A DNA stretch of 7,336 nt from Geodermatophilaceae bacterium (GTDB lineage: Bacteria > Actinomycetota > Actinomycetes > Mycobacteriales > Geodermatophilaceae): NCBI GenBank assembly GCA_013811975.1, contig JACCUF010000133.1, positions 1 through 7,336 on the forward strand, in the 5' to 3' direction. Positions 1 through 4,868 of the stretch are shown here, one piece after another; position 1 is the stretch's first letter, and every line of letters begins with the position of its first letter. The notes under the pieces were generated by a model. It saw only the letters and a list, made by a program, of their open reading frames with translations, had not been told where the DNA came from and did not search any database. The position numbers were made by a program, and so were the translations under genes.

Positions 1-281
1 GCCAGCGAGGCATCGATCTGGCGCTCGGCTTCCTCGTCGTCCTCGGTCCACACCTTCGTCGCGATCAGCGTCTCGCCGCGCCGGTCCCCGAGCGCCTTGC
101 CCACGACGGCCTCTGCTCTGCCGTACATCGGCGAGCTGTCGATCAGCGTGCTACCCGCGTCCAGGGCGGACTGGGTCACCTGGTTCGCCAACGGCTGCCC
201 CCTGCTGGGAACGTCAAGCGTGCGTGAGGTGCCCATTCCGACGACGGGAACGAACAGCGCGGCGATGGGTCGGTGCTGCAT
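1..281 (-). CDS. Aldo/keto reductase, N-terminal 93 residues (cut by window edge)
   Basis: Aldo/keto reductases are cytoplasmic TIM-barrel enzymes that reduce aldehydes and ketones with NAD(P)H. The visible part begins MQHRPIAALFVPVVGMGTSR. It shows the first-strand GMGT motif (residues 15-18), then LIDSSPMYGRAE, which holds the family's catalytic Asp48 and Tyr53, and TLIATKVW with the catalytic Lys76. The fourth tetrad residue (His) and most of the barrel lie beyond position 1. The start is ATG at 281-279, supported by GAGGAG (288-293) six bases upstream. There is no signal peptide. The gene is divergent from the MalY-like gene. The GMGT/DSSPMYG form resembles the AKR subgroup often annotated as a predicted oxidoreductase. 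The family is secure; the substrate is unknown. Confidence 0.9.
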   Translation of the reverse strand, partial: MQHRPIAALFVPVVGMGTSRTLDVPSRGQPLANQVTQSALDAGSTLIDSSPMYGRAEAVVGKALGDRRGETLIATKVWTEDDEEAERQIDASL

Positions 282-333
282 GAGGGCCTCCTCGGGTTGT
301 TGAGCAGACTACGTAGCACCGGGTCGTGACACA
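282..333. promoter_or_regulatory. Short divergent intergenic region with an 8-bp palindrome
   Basis: Only 52 bp separate the start codons of the divergent reductase and MalY-like genes, so their promoters must overlap or extend into the coding regions. The gap holds the reductase Shine-Dalgarno (288-293, leftward) and a perfect palindrome CTACGTAG at 309-316. On the minus strand a TAGTCT hexamer fits the TANNNT form of an actinobacterial -10 element, but no good -35 sits at the right distance. On the plus strand I see no convincing promoter. The palindrome could be an operator shared by both genes; this is inference. Confidence 0.3.
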
Positions 334-1512
334 GTGGGTGAGGTGTCCACGGTCCACGAGTTCGACCGAATCACGGTTGACCATCTGCGCGAGCGGGGCG
401 GGCTGAACTGGTCCACCTATCCCGACGCCCTCGGGTCCTTCGTGGCCGAGATGGACTACGGGTGCGCTCCAGAGATCATCGAGGCGCTGCACGCCGGCGT
501 GGACGGCGTGCGCTTCGGCTATCTGCCTTCGGTTCTGGTCGCGGAGATGTCGCAGGAGTGTGCGGGCTGGCTGGCTGAGAGCTACGGCTGGAAGGTTGCT
601 GCCTCTGACGTTCGCCCGGTCGGGGATGTCATCGCCGGCTTCGAGATCGCGGTCGAGCATTTCTCCACTCCAGGCAGTGCAGTCGTCGTACCGACTCCGG
701 CGTACAAGCATTTCCTGGACGTCCCCCTGCGCTCCGGACGCAAGGTCGTCGAGGTCCCGATGGTCCTGGTCGAAGATCGCTGGGAGTTCGATCTCGACGG
801 GCTGGACGAAGCCTTCTCCGCAGGGGCCGGACTGCTGGTCCTGTGCAGCCCGTACAACCCGTTGGGTCGGGTGTTCACCAGGGCGGAGCTGCTGGCTGTC
901 TCCGAGGTGGTCGAAAGCCACGGTGTACGCGTCTTCGCCGACGAGATTCACTGCCCGCTGGTGCTCCCGGGGGCGGCGACGCACATCCCCTACGCGACGG
1001 TGTCCACATCCAGCTCCCAGCACACGATCACCGGCTTGTCCGCCTCGAAGGCATGGAACCTCGCCGGCCTGAAATGTGCGCAGATGGTGCTGACTAACCA
1101 GGCCGACCGCGAGACGTGGGCCGGCCTTGGGCTGGCCGCCGAGATCGGGACGAGCAACCTCGGCCTGATCGCGAATACGGCGGCCTTCCGCTCGGGTGGA
1201 ACCTGGTTGAGGGAAGTTCTCGGCTATCTCGATGGCAATCGGTCCCGGCTGGGCGACCTGCTCGCCGATCGCCTGCCCGAAGTTCTCTATCGGCCGCCGG
1301 AGGGCACCTACCTGGCCTGGCTCGACGTCACCTCGCTGGGCCTGGGTGATCGGCCGGGCAGCTTCTTCGCCGAACACGCCGGGGTGGTCTTCACTGAGGG
1401 TGCGGACTGTGGGGATGCCGGCCGCGGCTGCCTGCGGCTGAATCTGGCTACCCCGCGGCCGATCCTGGACGAGATAGTGAATCGAATGGCCAGTGCTCTC
1501 GCGCGACGCTGA
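334..1512 (+). CDS. MalY/PatB-family PLP-dependent C-S lyase / aminotransferase
   Basis: This is a fold-type I PLP enzyme of 392 residues, the usual length for MalY/PatB proteins (cystathionine beta-lyases, which cleave a C-S bond to give a thiol, pyruvate and ammonia; some members act as aminotransferases). Visible landmarks in order: VAEMDYG near residue 37, matching the MalY VADMDF block; FGY at 61-63; CSPYNPLGRV at 171-180 with the cofactor-binding Asn175; FADEIH at 201-206 with Asp203, which pairs with the pyridine nitrogen; SASKAWNLAG with the Schiff-base Lys239; and RLNLATPR with the substrate-carboxylate Arg368. All key residues are present, so the enzyme should be active. The start is GTG 334. 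GTG 343 is an alternative, and neither has a strong Shine-Dalgarno, so a leaderless transcript is possible. The transporter gene follows closely. The substrate is unknown. Confidence 0.9.
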   Translation: MGEVSTVHEFDRITVDHLRERGGLNWSTYPDALGSFVAEMDYGCAPEIIEALHAGVDGVRFGYLPSVLVAEMSQECAGWLAESYGWKVAASDVRPVGDVIAGFEIAVEHFSTPGSAVVVPTPAYKHFLDVPLRSGRKVVEVPMVLVEDRWEFDLDGLDEAFSAGAGLLVLCSPYNPLGRVFTRAELLAVSEVVESHGVRVFADEIHCPLVLPGAATHIPYATVSTSSSQHTITGLSASKAWNLAGLKCAQMVLTNQADRETWAGLGLAAEIGTSNLGLIANTAAFRSGGTWLREVLGYLDGNRSRLGDLLADRLPEVLYRPPEGTYLAWLDVTSLGLGDRPGSFFAEHAGVVFTEGADCGDAGRGCLRLNLATPRPILDEIVNRMASALARR

Positions 1513-1527
1513 TCCCGCTGCGACCGT

Positions 1528-1533
1528 GAGAGG
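1528..1533 (+). promoter_or_regulatory. Shine-Dalgarno that decides the transporter start
   Basis: GAGAGG lies ten bases before GTG 1544. The longer open frame would start at GTG 1493, inside the end of the preceding gene, but nothing like a ribosome-binding site precedes that codon. The extra 17 residues it would add look like read-through rather than a conserved N-terminus. Confidence 0.5.
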
Positions 1534-1543
1534 TGTCGGCTCG

Positions 1544-2815
1544 GTGATTGCGCCGGTCCTGGCCGACGCATCGGTACGGGCGGCCCATCGCCGGGCCGTC
1601 TGGGTTCTAGCCGCGGCGCAGGTCGCCGGCGGACTAGGGATCGGCGCCGCGATCTCGGTCGGCGCCCTACTCGCACTCGACATCTCCGGCTCGGAGATCC
1701 TGGCCGGGGGTGGATCGACGGCGGTCGTGCTCGGAGCGGCGCTGCTGGCTCTGCCGCTAGCTGCCGTGGCGGCCCGCTCAGGACGTCGACGCGGCCTGAG
1801 CCTGGGCTGGGGGTTGGCGGCGATCGGCGCTGCCATCGTGGTACTCGCAGCCGTCCTCGGCTCCTACCTCGTGCTCCTACTTGGCATGCTGTTGACCGGG
1901 TCCGGCACTGCAGCGAGCCTGCAATCTCGATATGCGGCAACCGATCTCGCGCTCCCGACCAAGCGAGCGAGGGATCTGTCCCTGGTTGTCTGGTCGACGA
2001 CCCTCGGGACCGTGCTCGGGCCCAATCTCAGCGAGCCCGGCCGGGTGGTCGCGGAGGTATTGAACATCCCCCCACTGGTCGGGCCGTTCGTCTTCGCCGC
2101 CGTCGGGATGGTGGTGGCTTCGGCGCTGATCCTGACGCTGATGCGGCCCGATCCGCTACTGCTGTCCCAACAACTGGAGACCGACCAATCGCCCAGGGGT
2201 GCGACCACCCATCCATCCGGCCCGGACACGGGCGCACCGCCAGCCTCGGTCTGGTCGACCGTGTGGCGCAACCCAGCTGCACGCCTGGGTATGTCGGCAA
2301 TCGTGCTCAGCCATGCCGTGATGGTCGCGGTGATGACCATGGCGCCGGTCCATCTCACACAGCACGGGGCCACGTTGACCATCGTCGGACTGACGATCAG
2401 CCTGCACATCGCCGGGATGTTCGCCTTCTCACCGATCTTCGGGTGGTTGGCCGACAAGCGTGGCCGAGTCGTGACGATCGTGCTCGGCCAGGGACTCCTG
2501 GGAGCCGCGGCGCTGACCGCTGGAACCTCAGGGGAGTCCGAGCCTCAGTTGATGGTGGGCCTGGTCCTGCTCGGCCTGGGGTGGTCGGCGGGACTGGTGG
2601 CCGGGTCCACCCTGCTCGCGGAGTCGGTCCCGATGGCCGTCCGTACCAGGGTGCAGGGAACTTCGGACCTGGTCATGAACCTGGTCGGTGCCGCCGGAGG
2701 TGCCCTGTCCGGTGTGCTGTTGGCTCTGATCGGCTTCGGTGGGCTGAACGCGGTCGCCGGGGCGCTGATCTTGCCGACCCTGCTGTTCACGCTCATCGGC
2801 CGACGTCATGCATAG
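1544..2815 (+). CDS. Major facilitator superfamily (MFS) transporter
   Basis: This is a polytopic inner-membrane protein of about 423 residues with hydrophobic segments consistent with 12 helices in two halves. The cytoplasmic loop between helices 2 and 3 carries ARSGRRRG (about 77-84), a degenerate MFS motif A. The equivalent second-half loop carries the well-preserved GWLADKRGR (about 300-308). A long polar linker (about 201-243, rich in Pro, Thr and Asp) separates the halves, as in many MFS proteins. A block SRYAATDLALP follows helix 4 and matches a group of actinobacterial MFS proteins I recognise but cannot name by substrate. The gap from the lyase stop is 31 bp with GTG 1544, or an overlap of 20 bp if GTG 1493 is used; either way cotranscription is likely. 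A drug or metabolite exporter driven by the proton gradient is the default reading. Confidence 0.88.
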   Translation: MIAPVLADASVRAAHRRAVWVLAAAQVAGGLGIGAAISVGALLALDISGSEILAGGGSTAVVLGAALLALPLAAVAARSGRRRGLSLGWGLAAIGAAIVVLAAVLGSYLVLLLGMLLTGSGTAASLQSRYAATDLALPTKRARDLSLVVWSTTLGTVLGPNLSEPGRVVAEVLNIPPLVGPFVFAAVGMVVASALILTLMRPDPLLLSQQLETDQSPRGATTHPSGPDTGAPPASVWSTVWRNPAARLGMSAIVLSHAVMVAVMTMAPVHLTQHGATLTIVGLTISLHIAGMFAFSPIFGWLADKRGRVVTIVLGQGLLGAAALTAGTSGESEPQLMVGLVLLGLGWSAGLVAGSTLLAESVPMAVRTRVQGTSDLVMNLVGAAGGALSGVLLALIGFGGLNAVAGALILPTLLFTLIGRRHA

Positions 2816-2837
2816 CCCGGCCAACATTGGATCCCTG

Positions 2838-2862
2838 CAAGCCGCCGAAGCGCGGTAGCTTG
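2838..2862 (+). terminator. Candidate hairpin behind the lyase-transporter operon
   Basis: An imperfect hairpin lies 22 bases after the transporter stop. CAAG plus CCGC (2838-2845) pairs with GCGG (2852-2855) and CTTG (2859-2862), with loop CGAAGC and a three-base TAG bulge. There is no T-tract, which is common for actinobacterial terminators. A small inverted repeat CCAA-CA-TTGG (2821-2830) sits just upstream. TAGCTT (2856-2861) could alternatively serve as a -10 element for the next small gene, but no -35 is evident. Confidence 0.3.
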
Positions 2863-2902
2863 TCAACACAGACCTGTACGGCACTCAGAGGGGAGCTAGA
2901 CC

Positions 2903-3022
2903 ATGGAAGCAATCGGCAAAGTCACCACGTGGGTTCTGCTGGCGGCTGCGGCCGGAGCGACGGTTGTCGGCGTACGGTCGATCCCAGACGTTCGGCGGTA
3001 CCTGAAGATCCGATCTATGTAG
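2903..3022 (+). CDS. 39-residue single-helix protein, DUF6893-like
   Basis: This small gene is below usual ORF cut-offs. It is preceded by GAGGGGAG (2888-2895), seven bases before ATG 2903, an excellent Shine-Dalgarno. The product begins MEAIGKVTTW and has one hydrophobic Ala/Val/Leu-rich segment (about residues 10-24). It ends in the basic tail IPDVRRYLKIRSM. The layout of one N-terminal helix followed by a P-x-x-RRY-x-(K/R)-(I/M)-R-x-M tail matches small actinobacterial proteins that I recall as DUF6893; the family name is from memory. It is probably a membrane-anchored peptide with the basic tail in the cytoplasm. Function is unknown. It is 87 bp after the transporter and 91 bp before the DUF6390-like gene, so it may have its own promoter. 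Confidence 0.8.
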   Translation: MEAIGKVTTWVLLAAAAGATVVGVRSIPDVRRYLKIRSM

Positions 3023-3041
3023 GTCGGGACCCAACACGGGC

Positions 3042-3055
3042 GCATGGCGCCATGC
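3042..3055. repeat. Perfect 14-bp palindrome, operator-like or hairpin
   Basis: GCATGGCGCCATGC is an exact inverted repeat with no spacer. It lies 20 bases after the small gene's stop and about 60 bases before the DUF6390-like start. It could be a binding site for a dimeric regulator upstream of that gene's promoter. It could also form a 5-bp stem with a GCGC loop that weakly ends the small gene's transcript. Nothing in the window identifies a regulator. Confidence 0.45.
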
Positions 3056-3084
3056 CTCGCTGAACCACGAGTTCTGCTGGTGCC

Positions 3085-3108
3085 TAGCCTGGTTGTGCAA
3101 TCGGAGGT
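3085..3108 (+). promoter_or_regulatory. Candidate -10 element and strong Shine-Dalgarno of the DUF6390-like gene
   Basis: TAGCCT (3085-3090) fits the TANNNT form of an actinobacterial -10 element. The best -35 at 19 bp spacing, CTGAAC (3060-3065), is a poor match, so the promoter call is weak. GGAGGT (3103-3108) is a near-consensus Shine-Dalgarno five bases before GTG 3114 and is secure. If the -10 is real, the leader would be very short. Confidence 0.35.
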
Positions 3109-3113
3109 AACGC

Positions 3114-3893
3114 GTGCCTGACATCGTCAGCGGGCCGGTTCTGTTCGCTCGCTATGCCTACCCGCCGAACTCGCATGGGTACTGCGGGCCTAACGACCAC
3201 ACCGCCTTCTTCGAGTCAGGTGTGGCGAAGACCGATGACGGTGGACTGCGGGCCATGTCTGCGCAATTCGCCGGAGCTTGGCCCTACCTCGAGTTGATCG
3301 CCGAGGCAACCGGGCTGCCCGATCCACTGGACCGCCGGGTGGTCGAGGCGTACTGGGTGGGCAGCCCGCGGCTGGATCTGGTCAGCACGCACGCGGTCGG
3401 TAACTCGATGGAGCAGCGGTTCCGCCCCATGACCGGGTCAAAGTTCTTCACACTCAACGAGAGCGTGCTGGCCGGCGGCGTACCGCACCACAGTTTCGCG
3501 GTGTTCTGCATCTACCCGTGGACCGGGCTGCTCAGTGAACGGCGACGAGCAAAGCAGGCGCTGACGGTCCTGGACCGGTGTCGGATCCGATGGGGTCAGG
3601 TGCTTGCGGTGCACGGCGATCAGGTTGTCGTGGAGTCCGCACCGTTGACCTGGGACGGTCACCGTCTCGATTTCGGTCCGATCGAAACCGAGACCGTGGT
3701 GCGCTCGATCGACGGTGCCAGCATGATTCCCGAGTTGAAGATCGGGGACTGGGTTGCGCTGCACTGGGAGTGGGTGTGCGACCGACTGACCGAACGTCAG
3801 GTCGGTTATTTACGTGCCTACACCATGCGGCACATGCGGATCGTCAACGACGGGAACCTTCACTCCGGTACGGCAACGCTGCTCGGCGTCTGA
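3114..3893 (+). CDS. DUF6390-like protein of unknown function
   Basis: This is a 259-residue soluble protein with no signal peptide or membrane helix. I recognise it from memory as DUF6390, an uncharacterised actinobacterial family. Likely signature blocks are LFARYAYPPNSHGYCGPNDH (10-29), with an early Cys24 and several aromatic residues; MEQRFRPMTGSKFFTLNES (99-117); GVPHHSFAVFCIYPW (122-136), with His125, His126 and Cys132; and GDWVALHWEWVCDRLT (211-226), followed by a C-terminal block rich in Tyr, Arg and His. Conserved-looking Cys/His pairs could bind a metal or cofactor, but that is inference. I have a vague recollection of relatives near hydrogenase maturation genes; no hydrogenase gene is visible here. 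The start is GTG 3114, fixed by the strong Shine-Dalgarno. The last 84 bp overlap the opposing ATPase gene. Confidence 0.82.
   Translation: MPDIVSGPVLFARYAYPPNSHGYCGPNDHTAFFESGVAKTDDGGLRAMSAQFAGAWPYLELIAEATGLPDPLDRRVVEAYWVGSPRLDLVSTHAVGNSMEQRFRPMTGSKFFTLNESVLAGGVPHHSFAVFCIYPWTGLLSERRRAKQALTVLDRCRIRWGQVLAVHGDQVVVESAPLTWDGHRLDFGPIETETVVRSIDGASMIPELKIGDWVALHWEWVCDRLTERQVGYLRAYTMRHMRIVNDGNLHSGTATLLGV
3781..3806 (-). terminator. Hairpin directly after the ABC ATPase stop codon
   Basis: On the plus strand, ACCGACTGAC (3781-3790) faces GTCA (3796-3799) and GTCGGT (3801-3806). This makes ten base pairs with a single bulged G (3800) and a five-base loop CGAAC. Read leftward, the stem begins three bases after the ATPase TAA (3812-3810), which is where an intrinsic terminator would sit. 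There is no T-run after it, as is common in high-G+C actinobacteria. The hairpin is also inside the DUF6390-like coding sequence, where it encodes residues around 223-231. Confidence 0.5.
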
Positions 3894-4868
3894 ACCGGAA
3901 CCGGGCCGCACCCGCAGCGGCCACGAGTGCCGAAGGCTCCATGTGACCTCGTCCCCGCGGCGCTGCCGGGGCGGGCCCGGTTCACGGAGCAGAACTCGGC
4001 CCTGAGTCGTGTCTAGCAGATAGTCCGAGTGCGGGCCGCGGAAGAAGACATCGCCGATTCGAGCAGATCGATCCCCGCCTAGGCGCGCCCACTCGGGTCG
4101 TACGAGCAGCTCGCCGCCATCGGTTGTCGTCAGAACCGAGCTGGGGCCCGTGAGCTGAGCTGCTAACTGACTCACCGGCTCGTCGTAGACCTGCTGCGGT
4201 GTGCCCACCTGGATGACCCGTCCGGCCGCGAGCAAGGCGACCCGATCGGCCAGCCCCAGGCTCTCCTCCGCGTCATGGGCTGCATAGACAGCCGCGGCGC
4301 CGGTATCGCGCTGTCTGGTGACCAATTCCTCGAGGAACACACCTCGGACGTGGGTGTCCAGATGCGCGGTCGGCTCGTCGAAGAGATACAGCGACGCCTC
4401 CCTGGCCAGCGCACGGGCCAGGCCCACCCGCTGCTGTTCCCCCCCGGACAACTCGGCCGGATGGCGTTCGGCGAGATGACCGATGTTCAGCCGCTCCAGG
4501 ATCCGCTGCGCCTGCGCCCGCGCATGGGCGCGCTTTTCGCCACGCCGGCGGGCGGGATAGGAGACGGTGTCGAGCGCAGTGAGGTGCGGCCACAGGGCGT
4601 AGTTCTGGAACACCATGGCCAACTCGCGCCGTTCCGGCGGAACGGAACTGGTCGCGCATGACACGCATCGCCCGTTCAGCCAGACTTCTCCGGCTCGCGG
4701 CGGGTGAAAGCCAGCCACGGTGTGCAGCAGTGTCGACTTGCCCGAGCCAGACGGACCGAGCAGCGCCAGTACCTCGCCGGGTGCGACGTTCAGGTCTACC
4801 TCTGCCAGGGCGGTCACCTCGCCGTAGGCAACCGTGAGCCCGCGTATCTCGAGCGGGTCAGCCGGCAT
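3810..4868 (-). CDS. ABC importer ATP-binding protein with TOBE-like C-terminal domain
   Basis: This cytoplasmic ATPase subunit is about 352 residues, the usual length for FbpC/PotA-type importer ATPases. All nucleotide-binding motifs are intact: Walker A GPSGSGKST (about 38-46), Q-loop VFQNYALWPH (Gln about 88), signature LSGGEQQRV (from 140), Walker B LYLFDEP (160-166), D-loop HLD, and switch His in AAHDAEES (about 198). After about residue 235, a beta-rich tail with LLVRPEWA, FFRGPHSDYLL and a GDEVTWSL block matches a TOBE domain. The final 28 or so residues run past that domain over the opposing gene. ATG 4868 is preferred to GTG 4886 because GGAG lies seven bases before it. The gene overlaps the permease gene by 11 bp, so the two are translationally coupled. 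The fusion of permease domains next door places it in the iron/aminoethylphosphonate importer group. The substrate is undecided. Confidence 0.93.
   Translation of the reverse strand: MPADPLEIRGLTVAYGEVTALAEVDLNVAPGEVLALLGPSGSGKSTLLHTVAGFHPPRAGEVWLNGRCVSCATSSVPPERRELAMVFQNYALWPHLTALDTVSYPARRRGEKRAHARAQAQRILERLNIGHLAERHPAELSGGEQQRVGLARALAREASLYLFDEPTAHLDTHVRGVFLEELVTRQRDTGAAAVYAAHDAEESLGLADRVALLAAGRVIQVGTPQQVYDEPVSQLAAQLTGPSSVLTTTDGGELLVRPEWARLGGDRSARIGDVFFRGPHSDYLLDTTQGRVLLREPGPPRQRRGDEVTWSLRHSWPLRVRPGSGSDAEQRCRTGVKVPVVDDPHVPHGVGT
3904..3922 (+). terminator. Short GC hairpin after the DUF6390-like stop codon
   Basis: GGCCGC (3904-3909) and GCGGCC (3917-3922) form a six-pair all-GC stem around the loop ACCCGCA, ten bases after the stop at 3891-3893. 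No T-tract follows. It lies inside the C-terminal coding part of the opposing ATPase gene. Short GC stems occur by chance in DNA this rich in G+C, so the terminator call is tentative. Confidence 0.3.

Noticed and set aside
214..1836. A 540-codon open frame on the minus strand across the reductase start, the lyase and the transporter start
   Set aside because: It is antisense to genes with intact family motifs, its product is low-complexity Arg/Ala/Pro/Gly/Gln without a recognisable domain, and long antisense frames are expected in high-G+C DNA.
2263..3063. A 266-codon plus-strand frame overlapping the transporter end and the micro-protein
   Set aside because: Its composition is Arg/Gly/Pro-rich without motifs, and it is a shifted frame of the MFS gene that clearly encodes membrane helices there.
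3810..3893. The possibility that the ATPase tail overlapping the DUF6390-like gene is a frameshift or sequencing artefact
   Set aside because: The ATPase frame is continuous through all motifs and the TOBE-like part, and a strong hairpin follows its stop immediately, which favours a genuine end. A recent loss of an earlier stop remains possible.
3891..3903. Tandem GAACCG repeat next to the DUF6390-like stop codon
   Set aside because: Two imperfectly placed copies of a short GC-rich word are not meaningful at this base composition.
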